64,000 nt of DNA, taken from contig CAZNIS010000024.1 of the NCBI GenBank assembly GCA_964573105.1, positions 1 through 64,000 on the forward strand. Direction: 5' to 3'. Both the position numbers and the translations under genes were made by a program. Below the pieces are notes generated by a model. The model was not told the DNA's origin. It ran no database searches and saw nothing but the letters and a program-made list of their open reading frames with translations. The stretch is from CAKZSB01 sp964573105 (GTDB lineage: Bacteria > Pseudomonadota > Gammaproteobacteria > Granulosicoccales > Granulosicoccaceae). This document shows positions 15,402 through 24,948 of the stretch, piece by piece (position 1 is the first letter of the stretch; every line of letters starts with the position of its first letter).

Positions 15402-17054
15402 TTACACTGAATAGACGGTGTTGCCGTTCCACACCGTCTGTTGTACCTGCACCTGCGCTATCTCTTCGGCGCGCATCTGCTGCAACGGTTTTTCCAGCAC
15501 GATAAAATCCGCCCGCTTGCCCGCAACCAGCGAGCCGCTCTCATCTCCCATGCCGAGTGATCGCGCGCCGTTGATGGTAAACAGAGGCAACGCCTGCTCC
15601 AGCGTGATTGCCTGCTGCGGTGACAGCACACCGGGGTAGGCCGGGTCGGCGTTGCGCCGGGTCAGCATACCTGAAAGCCCGGTCCACGGATTCACATCCG
15701 GGGCTGCCGCTGGCCAGTCTGAGGCGTAAGTCAGTTCAGCGCCTGCCGCCAACAGATCGGCAATGCGATGGTTGCGTGCAACCCGCTCTTTGCCGAGCAG
15801 TGCAATCTGCGTGGGTGTGGCGGGATTCGGATACCACATCTTCGGCGACATTTCGGCAATCGCGTTCAATTGTGCAAAGCGCGGCAGGTCAGCATCCGAC
15901 ACATAATTGGTATGCGCGATTTCGTGTCGCAGACCAGACGCTCCATTGGCAGATCTCGCGGCCTCGATCGCATCAAGTCCTTTGCGAATCGCATTGTCAC
16001 CGACCGCGTGCATCTTCACCACGAAGCCGCGCCGATCAAGTTCGATTAGTGTTTCATTCAGTACATCGGGTTGCAGCAGCAGGGTTCGATCCGGATCGTG
16101 GGCAGCCACGTCATACCCGCTCTCGGCAGTATAGGGATCCAGAAATGATGCGGTAAAACCGGGCGCCACTCCATCTAAAAAGAGTTTGGCAAAGCCGGTT
16201 CGAATATTGTCGCTGGCATAATCCCTACGCAGACGCTCCATCGTGTCATAGGGGATGGCCTCGTCACCCAACGGGCTTGAGCGCACAATGTGCGTGGCAG
16301 TGTGCAGGGTCAGTTCACCGCGCTGATCGGCTTCAAAATAGGTTTGCAGCTCTTCTTCATAGGCCATTGGCTCCTTGAATGCCGTGAAGCCGAGCTGATT
16401 GAAGTGCTGAACAAAATAGCGCACCGCATCGGCCAGTTGCGCTTCGCTTCGGCGGATCAGTTTACGCGCCGGTGCGGCCGCACTCTCTGCCAGTATGCCG
16501 TTGGGCATGCCCGTACTCGGGTCGTGCTCGATAATACCGCCGGGCGGAGCCACGGTGTCACGAGTGATAGCGGCTTGATGCAGTGCCTTTGAATTACACC
16601 ACAGCAGGTGCTGACTGGTATCGGCCAGCACGATCGGATGCTCGATTGAAATTTGATCCAGTAGCGCTGCCGGATTGCTGCCCATCTGTTGGCGCATGTC
16701 GTGACGCCACGGTCCGCCGTGAACCAGTCCACCGGCAGGTGTTGACGCCACACGGCTGGCCACCGCATCAAGTAACTGATCGAGCGTGGCACCAAAGCCG
16801 GTGTAGACATCGTACAGCTCGCGACACGCACCCCACAGTGCGTGGGTGTGGCTTTCAACCAGACCGGGCATCACAAACCGGCCGTGCAGGTTGTGCTGTT
16901 GGGACTGCGGGTTGACGAGGCTTTGCACCTCGGCATCACTGCCGACGGCGATGATTTTGCCGCCTGCTGTTGCAATTGCCTCGGCCCATGGCATACGAAA
17001 ATCCATGGTGAAGATTCTGCCGTTGTACCAGATCTGATCGGCTTTCGTTGTCAT
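15402..17054 (-). CDS. YtcJ-type metal-dependent amidohydrolase
   Basis: A 550-residue amidohydrolase-3 family enzyme. It has the N-terminal beta-sandwich piece, the metal motif ESHTHALWG, a segment VKMHAVGDNAI with a ligand His, the HEIAHTNYV segment, and ASDWPAAAPDVNPW near the end with the catalytic Asp. YtcJ-like proteins hydrolyse amides or formamides; substrates are mostly unknown. It is the last gene of an operon with TAXI-TRAP transporter 1 (30 bases downstream of the permease), so the imported solute is its likely substrate. Confidence 0.85.
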   Translation of the reverse strand: MTTKADQIWYNGRIFTMDFRMPWAEAIATAGGKIIAVGSDAEVQSLVNPQSQQHNLHGRFVMPGLVESHTHALWGACRELYDVYTGFGATLDQLLDAVASRVASTPAGGLVHGGPWRHDMRQQMGSNPAALLDQISIEHPIVLADTSQHLLWCNSKALHQAAITRDTVAPPGGIIEHDPSTGMPNGILAESAAAPARKLIRRSEAQLADAVRYFVQHFNQLGFTAFKEPMAYEEELQTYFEADQRGELTLHTATHIVRSSPLGDEAIPYDTMERLRRDYASDNIRTGFAKLFLDGVAPGFTASFLDPYTAESGYDVAAHDPDRTLLLQPDVLNETLIELDRRGFVVKMHAVGDNAIRKGLDAIEAARSANGASGLRHEIAHTNYVSDADLPRFAQLNAIAEMSPKMWYPNPATPTQIALLGKERVARNHRIADLLAAGAELTYASDWPAAAPDVNPWTGLSGMLTRRNADPAYPGVLSPQQAITLEQALPLFTINGARSLGMGDESGSLVAGKRADFIVLEKPLQQMRAEEIAQVQVQQTVWNGNTVYSV

Positions 17055-17084
17055 AGGCTCGTGAGCGTATATAAGGGGATGACG

Positions 17085-19439
17085 CTACTTCCCGGCGCCA
17101 TCTACAATGTTTCGGGTGCGCACATAGTGCAGCACCAGCCACCCCAGCGACACAACGATTGCTGGTCCGAAAACGACTGGGTTGCCGTGCATCACCAGCG
17201 CCGCCAGCAGCAATCGAAACCCGACTTCCAGCATCGAAAGCGGTGCGCGATCATAGTTAGCGAGCGCGCTGGCCAATAGAAAAAGTGCCAGTATCAAACG
17301 GGCGATCAGGGCTGCCAGTGCCGCAATATGAATCTGTCCATCGTAGCCCGGCAGATAGGCGCCAGCGGCACTGGGATCGGGGTCTTTCACTGCGGCATCG
17401 ATCAGCAGCAGTTCCGGGTACATCGCAAAGACAAATGGAATGATGAACATCACAATGCCGGAGCGCACAGCGGAGAAGCCGGTCGACATTGGATCGGCCT
17501 TGGTGATGGTTGAGGCGGCGAATGCCGCCAGTGCCACCGGCGGGGTGATGGCGGAGGCGACGGCGAAGTAGAAGATAAACATATGCGCCGTGAAGGTGGC
17601 GATACCCAGGCCAATTAACAGTGGCCCCATTAACAGCGCCACGTTGATGTAGGCTGGCACAGCGGGCATACCCATACCGAGCAAAATCGCCAGCGCCATG
17701 GTGATAAAAAGCGCGATGAACTGAAAGAGCACGGAGCCGGACCCGCCCAGATCCAGCGACAACAGAAATCCCAGTATGTCGATGGCAACGAACTTCGACA
17801 AACCGGTGAATGTCAGACAGACATCAATCACGGTGACGGCCAGAAACATCAGATACAGCGTCGAGATCGTCACACCCGATTCTGCCAGCGCATCCAGAAA
17901 CAGCCGTGGCTTGCGCCGAAAGTCCTTGTCCAGAAACAGCAGTATCGCGACCAGAAACGCCGCCCACCAGCCGGCCGCCGACGCATCGCCTGCAGCATCC
18001 TGCAATAACTCGAGCAACCAGGGCATTTCAACTGCGCGGCAGATGCCGTTGCTGACGGTGGTCTCGGCACCGAGCAGCGCCCCCATCCAGCCGCAGCCGA
18101 CCTGATCTTTCGGCGTCAGCAGCAGAAACAGGATCAGCAGGATCGGTAGAAAGATCTGCAACAGGTGCAGCCAGTCGGCACGGGTCAGGTGCATGTCTTC
18201 AGAGACGGTGCCGACCGCACCGATATTCTGCTTTCGCGACTGGAAAACGGCGGACAGAAACAGACAAAAGAAATAGGCCATGGCCGGAATCGCCGCGGCG
18301 ATGATGACTTCGCGATAGGGCACGGCGGTCAGCGCGGCTAGAATAAATGCCGCCACGCCCATCACCGGCGGCATGATAGAACCCCCGGAGGATGCCGCCG
18401 CCTCAACTCCGCCGGCAAACACTTTGGAGAAACCGCGCTTGATCATCATCGGAATGGTCAGCACACCGGTGGACAGCACATTGACGATCGGCCCGCCGGT
18501 GACGGTGCCAAACATGGCAGAGGAGACGATCGCCGCATGTGCCGGGCCGCCGCGCAGTTTGCGCGTCCACAGAAATGCGATTTTAATCAGCGCTTGACCA
18601 CCGGCCGATTTCCCGAACAGCGCGCCCAGCACGATATACGGAAACACCACGTTAAGCGTTACGTGCATGAAGCGACCGAGGATGCCAGAGGCGTTGTTGA
18701 TCAGCGCGTCGTTGACGTTCGGGATGCCGTCCAGAAAGGTACGCGGTTCGCCACCGAGTTTGGTCACCAGATACTTGTTGATGCCATCGGCACCGAAAAA
18801 GTACCACACCAGTACGGTGCCGATGGTGTACAGCGCGATGGTCATCGACACTGCCACCAGCGGCAGGCCCCAGACTTTGATGTTGTAACCGAGAAAGATC
18901 AGGATCGACACACCCATGATCAGCGCCAGCCACACGCCGGTCGTGTTCAGGCACTTGGGGTCATCGACCGTGTCGGGCACTGGCAGGCCATACTCTTCGG
19001 CAAACTCAATGGCATCTTTTAGCGCGGTAGACATCAGTGCCGCGCGATCGCCGGTCACCTGATCGATCAGACAGACTGACGAGATTTCGATTAGATACGA
19101 CAGTGAGATTGAAAACGCTGCCAGTACCAGCGCGATATCCATGAAAAGACCGAAGCGGCGTTTCAATGGTGACGCGTCTTTCCAGTCGCGCCACATCGAG
19201 TGTTTGAGCGCGACGATCACCATCATCCATGCAAACACGGCAGGATAAAAATACTCCGGCGCAAAGCGCCTGACCGTGAGTTGCTCAAACCCTGTGATCG
19301 AGCGAATCATTTCGTCCCAGCCCGGTATCGACGGCATCGAATTGACGATGCCGACAAACACCATGAAAAGCGCCATCGAATAGATGATCGCGTCGGTGAT
19401 ACTATGGGTGGGAGCAGCGGTTTCGGACGATGCCGACAT
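17085..19439 (-). CDS. TRAP transporter fused 4TM/12TM permease (TAXI system 1)
   Basis: A 784-residue integral membrane protein combining the small (DctQ-like) and large (DctM-like) TRAP permease domains, as usual for TAXI-type systems. The landmarks GGPAHAAIVSSAMFGT, AAASSGGSIMPPVMG and LGMGMPAVPAYINVAL are typical. An N-terminal loop contains SVCLID...DDPKCLNTT, two cysteines kept in all three fused permeases of this window. It imports a solute by cation symport after delivery by its binding protein, encoded 81 bases upstream beyond an intercistronic hairpin. Confidence 0.93.
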   Translation of the reverse strand: MSASSETAAPTHSITDAIIYSMALFMVFVGIVNSMPSIPGWDEMIRSITGFEQLTVRRFAPEYFYPAVFAWMMVIVALKHSMWRDWKDASPLKRRFGLFMDIALVLAAFSISLSYLIEISSVCLIDQVTGDRAALMSTALKDAIEFAEEYGLPVPDTVDDPKCLNTTGVWLALIMGVSILIFLGYNIKVWGLPLVAVSMTIALYTIGTVLVWYFFGADGINKYLVTKLGGEPRTFLDGIPNVNDALINNASGILGRFMHVTLNVVFPYIVLGALFGKSAGGQALIKIAFLWTRKLRGGPAHAAIVSSAMFGTVTGGPIVNVLSTGVLTIPMMIKRGFSKVFAGGVEAAASSGGSIMPPVMGVAAFILAALTAVPYREVIIAAAIPAMAYFFCLFLSAVFQSRKQNIGAVGTVSEDMHLTRADWLHLLQIFLPILLILFLLLTPKDQVGCGWMGALLGAETTVSNGICRAVEMPWLLELLQDAAGDASAAGWWAAFLVAILLFLDKDFRRKPRLFLDALAESGVTISTLYLMFLAVTVIDVCLTFTGLSKFVAIDILGFLLSLDLGGSGSVLFQFIALFITMALAILLGMGMPAVPAYINVALLMGPLLIGLGIATFTAHMFIFYFAVASAITPPVALAAFAASTITKADPMSTGFSAVRSGIVMFIIPFVFAMYPELLLIDAAVKDPDPSAAGAYLPGYDGQIHIAALAALIARLILALFLLASALANYDRAPLSMLEVGFRLLLAALVMHGNPVVFGPAIVVSLGWLVLHYVRTRNIVDGAGK

Positions 19440-19476
19440 AGGATTCGCCTGAAAGACAATACAACAGGAGGTTGAA

Positions 19477-19494
19477 CCCGGACGCGTGTCCGGG
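19477..19494 (-). terminator. Intercistronic hairpin between TAXI 1 and its permease
   Basis: CCCGGAC-GCGT-GTCCGGG forms a 7-bp GC-rich stem that extends by about three more pairs with one mismatch. No T-run follows, so it is more likely a partial terminator or an mRNA-stabilising stem that keeps the binding protein in excess over the permease. The same arrangement recurs at the other two TAXI systems. Confidence 0.6.
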
Positions 19495-19520
19495 CTCGTG
19501 TTTACGGCAGGGTTTTTCGA

Positions 19521-20567
19521 CTAGGGTTTGGCGCAGTCGGGAATTTCGGATCCTGCTTCTTCCCACGCACGAATGGCACCGGGGTGGTACTTGTAAGGGC
19601 TGGGTCCACACACGCCATTGCCCGGCGCATCGAATCCAACGCTTGTGGCAAACGGCGCTTTGCCCATCAGCTCAGGCAGTGTTTCAATATAGGCCTTGGT
19701 CAGCTCGTAGGCCAGATCATCGCTCATGTCCTTGTTGACACCAATTGATCCCTGCGTCGACATACCCTGGAACATGTCATCATCCGAGACCACATTCCAG
19801 CTATCGCCAAGGCCCGCCTGAATCTTCTCAAGCGGCATGACGAAGGGGGCGTTGCCTGGTGCCTTCATGTACTTTTGCATCGCATCGCCTTCGAATATTT
19901 CTTTGGGGATGTCAATCGCCGTCATGCGACCGGCGGCACCCAGTTGGGTGGTACGCGCATTGGGGAAGAGTTCGGGCAGCACCGCCAGATTGACAGAACC
20001 ATCGGAGATCACCGCCGTGACCTGACCCCAGTCGGCCTGAATGCCTTCATAGCCCTCGCCATCTTTAAGGCCTGTGACAATCTGAATGATCGAACGCGCG
20101 TTGTTTAGCGCAGCACCTCGCGGCGGGCCATTCATAACTTTTTTGTCTTTGATGTCGTCCCAGCTGGTGACGCCTTCGGTCTCGAACGCCATCATGAAAA
20201 ACACGCCGAGCGAGAACGGCGCTAGCATGCGCAGGTTGGCGGCGAGCTCGGCCCCTTTTTCAGCGCCGATGCTGGTGTACGGCCCCACGCCGCGGTTGAG
20301 CAGAAACGGCAGAATCATCGGCATCACTGCCATGTCAGTCTTGCCCTCGGCGACGTTCTGCACCGAGTTGGTCAGCACTGCCGAATCATTGAGCTGAATG
20401 TTGGCGATGCCGCGTTGGGCGGCGACTTCGGCCAGATGTGCCGGCCCCAGATATGCCGAGCCACCGGGTGAGACGGTCTCGGCGGTCAGGTTAACCTGTG
20501 CGGTGGCATGGGTGGCAGTCAGCGCCAGCGCGGCGGCGGCGGCTTTGGCAATTTTCGATAGATTCAA
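19521..20567 (-). CDS. TAXI-family TRAP solute-binding protein (system 1)
   Basis: A 348-residue periplasmic receptor with a signal peptide ending ATHATA-QV. It carries the motif MNGPPRGAALNNAR in its middle and ends DCAKP, both shared with the two other TAXI proteins here. TAXI receptors bind small organic acids or amino acids and hand them to a fused permease. It opens a minus-strand operon with the permease and the YtcJ-like amidohydrolase. It is divergent from the CoA-ligase gene. Confidence 0.92.
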   Translation of the reverse strand: MNLSKIAKAAAAALALTATHATAQVNLTAETVSPGGSAYLGPAHLAEVAAQRGIANIQLNDSAVLTNSVQNVAEGKTDMAVMPMILPFLLNRGVGPYTSIGAEKGAELAANLRMLAPFSLGVFFMMAFETEGVTSWDDIKDKKVMNGPPRGAALNNARSIIQIVTGLKDGEGYEGIQADWGQVTAVISDGSVNLAVLPELFPNARTTQLGAAGRMTAIDIPKEIFEGDAMQKYMKAPGNAPFVMPLEKIQAGLGDSWNVVSDDDMFQGMSTQGSIGVNKDMSDDLAYELTKAYIETLPELMGKAPFATSVGFDAPGNGVCGPSPYKYHPGAIRAWEEAGSEIPDCAKP

Positions 20568-20737
20568 GTTTCTCTCCAGTGGGGTGGTGCGACCAGGATC
20601 GGTTGCTCGCCACCAATTTGCCCATTCCTGCAGGCCTCGCGCGTCTCGCGGCTGACAGGGTCGCAGGCCGGCGGATGACTGTCACGCCATCGCTTGTGGC
20701 CAGATTATCGGCGGTGGCCAATCAACGCCACGGCGCA

Positions 20738-22657
20738 ATGTCCGGTCCGGTGTTGCAGCATAAACGATATAATCCGGCCCTGTCAGCGGCATTAGCGCTG
20801 GCGTGGCGCACGCTGGCACAGCGCGAAATCCACCCCCACCGTTTATTGAGAGTCCTTTTGCAGAACAGGCACTACCCAACGCATCAGGTGCAATGCCGCA
20901 CGGATCAGTCGGGCAATCGATATTTGCACTCGAACCTTGCGATCGGTCCCGTCGCCAAAAGTACTGGCGAATGGCTGCATCACTGGGCGACTGTCGCGCC
21001 GGACCGGGCCTTCCTGAAAGAGCGATCGGGCGCTGGCTTTCGCGAAATCAGCTATGGCGAAACGCTGCAGCAAGTACAGGCGGTGGCGGCTTCGCTGCTG
21101 GCCCGTGGCATGGGGCCGGCCACACCCATCGTGGTGTTGTCCGGGCCCGGAATTGATCACGGCGTGTTGATGCTGGCTGCACACTATATTGGCGCACCGA
21201 TCGCGCCGCTGGCCGAGCAATATTCACTAATACCGGAAGCAGCTTCACGGCTGGACTACTGCATTGATAAAATTAAGCCGGCGCTGGTTTACGCACAGGA
21301 CGGTGCGAAGTTTGCGAAAGCGCTGCAACGCGAATCACTGGCGAACGTGGCACAGCTCGTCAGCCGGCAAGTGCCCTCGCACGCGTCGTCATTCGAGAAT
21401 ATGCAGAAAGGCAGGGCGGACGCTACCCTGGCCACAGCCTATGCCCGCGTCGGCCCCGACACCCTCGCGAAAGTTTTGTTTACCTCCGGCTCCACTGGCA
21501 ATCCCAAAGGGGTGCCACAAACCCAGCGCATGATGACCGTCAATCAGGCGCAATATCTGGCCTGTATGCCGTTACTGGCCGAACGACCACCGGTGATCCT
21601 CGACTGGCTGCCGTGGAACCACGTATTCGCCGGCAACGCGAATTTCAATCTGATTCTGTGTAACGGTGGCACGCTGGTTATTGACGACGGCAAGCCGTTG
21701 CCCGGTTTGTTCGAGCGCACGCTGGAAAACCTCGCCCTGCAGCGCGCGACCATCAGCCTGAATGTACCGGTTGCCTATGGATTGCTGGTCGCTGCCATGC
21801 GCGATGACGCGCCACTGCGGCAACGCTTTTTCGAGGACCTTGACGTCATACTCTACGCCGGTGCGTCCTTGCCCGAGGAACTCTGGATCGCGCTTGAAGA
21901 GATGGCCATAGACGTCACCGGCAGCACCCCGATGATGACGTCCTGCTGGGGGCTGACGGAAACCGCACCGTCGTGCCTGCTGCACTATCAGGGTGGTGCG
22001 AGGCCCGGCATGATCGGTGTGCCGGTGCCGGAGCTGTCCGTCAAGCTCGTACCGTATCAAGCCGAGCGCTATGAAATAAGAGTCAAAGGGCCGAACGTCA
22101 TCGATCGCTATTTCGACGCACCGGACAAGGATGCCGAATCGTTTGACGACGACGGCTACTTCATCACCAACGATGCAGTGCGCTTTGCCAGCATCCACAA
22201 CCCGAATGACGGCCTGCTGTTTGACGGGCGCATCACAGAGGATTTCAAACTGCTGAGCGGCAGCTGGGTGCAGGCAGCGTCTGTACGATTACAGGCACTC
22301 GATGCGCTCGACGGGCTGGTGCAGGATGTCGTCGTCACCGGGGCCGATCAACGCGATATCGGCTTGCTGATTTTCGCGCGGCCGGACAAAGCGCAGAACA
22401 ACGAAGGTGACACCGTCACCGATGCTGAATACACCGATCAAATAGTCGATCGCTTGAAGACGCTGGCGGGTGCGGCGACGGGTTCATCGAACCGCATTAC
22501 ACGAGCGCTGATCATGTCACAGCCACCCTCAATTCTTGATGGTGAAGTCACCGCCAAGGGCAGTTTGAATTATGATGCGATCTGCCGAGGGCGTGCCGAA
22601 CTCTTGTCTCGTCTGTACAACGATGACGATCCGGCCTGTCTGAATATCGCGATCTGA
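20738..22657 (+). CDS. Feruloyl-CoA synthase-like acyl-CoA ligase
   Basis: About 639 residues from ATG 20738; the frame is open further upstream, and starts after 20738 are also possible, so the exact start is open. Homology becomes clear around TDQSGNRYLHSNL. The AMP-binding signature FTSGSTGNPKGVP, the adenylation motif SCWGLTETAP and the GPNVIDRYF motif follow. The sequence order is that of feruloyl/coumaroyl-CoA synthases, which activate hydroxycinnamic acids with ATP and CoA. No matching hydratase-aldolase is adjacent, so an aromatic acid substrate is a family inference. Divergent from TAXI system 1, and 41 bases ahead of the dehydrogenase. Confidence 0.8.
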   Translation: MSGPVLQHKRYNPALSAALALAWRTLAQREIHPHRLLRVLLQNRHYPTHQVQCRTDQSGNRYLHSNLAIGPVAKSTGEWLHHWATVAPDRAFLKERSGAGFREISYGETLQQVQAVAASLLARGMGPATPIVVLSGPGIDHGVLMLAAHYIGAPIAPLAEQYSLIPEAASRLDYCIDKIKPALVYAQDGAKFAKALQRESLANVAQLVSRQVPSHASSFENMQKGRADATLATAYARVGPDTLAKVLFTSGSTGNPKGVPQTQRMMTVNQAQYLACMPLLAERPPVILDWLPWNHVFAGNANFNLILCNGGTLVIDDGKPLPGLFERTLENLALQRATISLNVPVAYGLLVAAMRDDAPLRQRFFEDLDVILYAGASLPEELWIALEEMAIDVTGSTPMMTSCWGLTETAPSCLLHYQGGARPGMIGVPVPELSVKLVPYQAERYEIRVKGPNVIDRYFDAPDKDAESFDDDGYFITNDAVRFASIHNPNDGLLFDGRITEDFKLLSGSWVQAASVRLQALDALDGLVQDVVVTGADQRDIGLLIFARPDKAQNNEGDTVTDAEYTDQIVDRLKTLAGAATGSSNRITRALIMSQPPSILDGEVTAKGSLNYDAICRGRAELLSRLYNDDDPACLNIAI

Positions 22658-22698
22658 ATCCTTCCAAATACATTTACTTTCCCAGTTACGGAGTGCCC

Positions 22699-23766
22699 AT
22701 GCGCACGCATAAAATCGCTGCCATTCCAGCCGACGGCATTGGGCCGGAAGTCATCGACGCCGGCCTGCAGGTGATGACCGCGCTAGCCAACACGACCAAT
22801 GAATTCAATTTTGATGTGACCCATTTTGCCTGGGGCTCCGATTACTACAAATCACATGGGCGGATGATGGATGAGGATGGTCTCGAACAACTAAAACCGT
22901 TTGATGCGATTCTCTTTGGTGCCGTCGGCGCTCCGGATGTACCGGACGATATTACGCTATGGGGTTTGCGGCTGCCGATTTGTCAGGGTTTTGATCAGTA
23001 CGCGAACGTTCGTCCCACGCGTATCCTGCCGGGTATCAGTGCACCATTAAAAGATAAGGGGCCAGGTGATCTTGACTGGATTATCGTGCGTGAAAATTCC
23101 GAAGGTGAGTACGCGGGCCACGGGGGGCGCGCGCATCGCGGATTACCCGAAGAGGTCGCCACCGAGGTGTCGATTTTTACCCGTGTGGGCGTCGAGCGAA
23201 TTATGCGCTTTGCGTTTGATCTGGCGCGTTCGCGGCCACGCAAATTCTTAACCGTGGTGACCAAATCCAATGCCCAGCGCCACGGCATGGTGATGTGGGA
23301 CGAGATAGCCGCCGAGGTGGCGCAGGATTATCCGGATGTCAGCTGGGACAAAATGCTGGTGGATGCGATGACTGTGCGCATGACGCTGCAACCGGAGAGT
23401 CTGGATACCATCGTCGCAACCAACCTGCACGCCGATATTCTTTCGGATTTGGCGGGTGCGCTGGCTGGTAGCCTGGGCGTCGCACCGACTGCCAACATCG
23501 ATCCACAACGGCGCTTTCCATCGATGTTCGAGCCCATTCACGGCTCGGCATTCGACATCACCGGCAAAGGTATCGCCAATCCGGTGGCAACCTTCTGGAC
23601 AGTTTGCCAGATGCTCGATCATCTGGGCGAGAGCGATGCCTCACAGCGATTAATGACTGCGATCGAATCGGTTTGTGCACAAGGTGTGGTGACACCCGAT
23701 GTCGGTGGCAGCGCCAGCACCCGGCAAGTGACCGAGGCCGTGGTGCAGGCGTTGCAAAGTCGCTAA
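22699..23766 (+). CDS. Tartrate / D-malate dehydrogenase (isocitrate-isopropylmalate family)
   Basis: A 355-residue NAD-dependent beta-decarboxylating dehydrogenase. I start at ATG 22699 because GGAG ends 6 bases upstream; a GTG two codons earlier overlaps that site. Family landmarks are ADGIGPEVI, ENSEGEY, the Mg-binding region NLHADILSDLAGAL and EPIHGSAFDITGKG. It lines up well with DmlA (YeaU) and TtuC proteins, which oxidise D-malate or tartrate to pyruvate or oxaloglycolate. It may share a transcript with the CoA ligase. A carnitine monooxygenase-like gene 12 kb away makes a C4-acid role plausible. Confidence 0.85.
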   Translation: MRTHKIAAIPADGIGPEVIDAGLQVMTALANTTNEFNFDVTHFAWGSDYYKSHGRMMDEDGLEQLKPFDAILFGAVGAPDVPDDITLWGLRLPICQGFDQYANVRPTRILPGISAPLKDKGPGDLDWIIVRENSEGEYAGHGGRAHRGLPEEVATEVSIFTRVGVERIMRFAFDLARSRPRKFLTVVTKSNAQRHGMVMWDEIAAEVAQDYPDVSWDKMLVDAMTVRMTLQPESLDTIVATNLHADILSDLAGALAGSLGVAPTANIDPQRRFPSMFEPIHGSAFDITGKGIANPVATFWTVCQMLDHLGESDASQRLMTAIESVCAQGVVTPDVGGSASTRQVTEAVVQALQSR

Positions 23767-23778
23767 CGCTCGAATGAG

Positions 23779-24648
23779 CTAGCTGGCCAGGCGCAGCGGT
23801 GTGGCGCCAATATTCGCCTGGCGCACTTCCTCTGGCAGCAGGTCTTCGCGAATAAGATCCTGCAGAATTTCGCAGATATCCTCGAATTCGATGCGCGGGC
23901 GCTCGTTGGCCAGCACGTGAATCATGATGCGATTGCAGATCAGATTCACCCAGCGTGGAATACCCAGGCTTGCGCTGTGAATGGCGCGGTAGACGCCGTC
24001 GGCGATACCGGCGCTGGCATCCCAGTTGCGCGCAGTTAACTGCTGCAGCACGTAGCCCTGGGTTTCCGCTTCGTTCAGTGCCTCGAGCTTGCAGGTTGCG
24101 ATAACCCGCTGGTGAAGCTGGCTCAGTTCGGGTGACAACAGACGCTCGCGCAGCAGCGGTTGCCCAACCAGAAAAATTTGCAACAGCGGTTCGTTGTCCT
24201 CTCGCAGATTACTCAGCAGGCGGACCATCTCCAGCGCCTCGTCTGTCAGTAAATGGGTTTCATCCAGAATTAAAACCGAGCGTTTAGATTGCTGATGCAG
24301 CGTGCGCAAGTGCGCCGTGATTGCAGTGAGCTGGCCCGCCACGTTTTCGGTGTCCAGTTCGATGCCACATAGATCGGCATAGCGAATCAACAGGTCGGAA
24401 CCACTAAACCGTGCGCACTCAATGGTATCGAGGCGCTGGTACTGATCGCCGTGTTCTGCGATGACACGATGGATCAACGCGCTTTTGCCCGTACCGGGTT
24501 GGCCTGTGATCAGCACCATGCCTTCGCCCTGGAACAGTGCGTACTGCATGTACGACTGCGCCTTCTGAAACGATCGGTGGATATAGTAACCGTAGGCGTC
24601 GGTCGCAGATTGCGAGGGGTCTACAACCAGGCTGCTCGATTCTGTCAT
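23779..24648 (-). CDS. ExeA-like AAA ATPase, copy 1
   Basis: A 289-residue AAA ATPase with Walker A GQPGTGKSAL near residue 50 and Walker B VLILDETHLL near residue 125. The arginine-rich ASLGIPRWVNLICNR helix typical of ExeA/GspA and exosortase-associated ATPases follows. No membrane helix or peptidoglycan-binding domain follows, so it is the short cytoplasmic form. It is paralogous to the next gene across its whole length. No secretion, exosortase or transposase (TniB-like) partner lies nearby. The role is unknown. Confidence 0.8.
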   Translation of the reverse strand: MTESSSLVVDPSQSATDAYGYYIHRSFQKAQSYMQYALFQGEGMVLITGQPGTGKSALIHRVIAEHGDQYQRLDTIECARFSGSDLLIRYADLCGIELDTENVAGQLTAITAHLRTLHQQSKRSVLILDETHLLTDEALEMVRLLSNLREDNEPLLQIFLVGQPLLRERLLSPELSQLHQRVIATCKLEALNEAETQGYVLQQLTARNWDASAGIADGVYRAIHSASLGIPRWVNLICNRIMIHVLANERPRIEFEDICEILQDLIREDLLPEEVRQANIGATPLRLAS

Positions 24649-24948
24649 CTGCGTGTCTTCAATCTGCTATTAGAAAGAAGCCACTGTTTCGGCCGCCGAT
24701 CGCCGTAGTTGAGCCAATCCACGCTGCGTGATGGCACATTGAGCCACAGGGTTCACAAAATACCAGGGCGAATCAGTCTGCTGGCAAGCATCAAATGGGT
24801 TTAATGCCCGTTGCATGTTATTGACAAATCTCGCGCACAAAAAAAGGCCGCTGCGATGCAGCGGCCCGAATTTACAGCGGCAGTTCCATTGCCTTAATCT
24901 TCTTCTTTTAATCCATATGGCGGGGGAAGCAGATCAGCAGGCAGCCTG
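24649..24948. other. Spacer between the two ATPase genes
   Basis: About 300 bases with no coding sequence. It holds the terminator of the upstream ATPase gene (24839-24866) and presumably the promoter of the downstream copy. Because a strong terminator separates them, the two copies are probably transcribed independently. Confidence 0.6.
24839..24866 (-). terminator. Rho-independent terminator of ExeA-like ATPase copy 2
   Basis: On the minus strand the perfect 9-bp stem GGCCGCTGC-GAT-GCAGCGGCC (24846-24866) is followed directly by seven T residues (AAAAAAA at 24839-24845 on the plus strand). It lies about 80 bases past the stop of the ATPase gene at 24949-25821. Confidence 0.9.
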
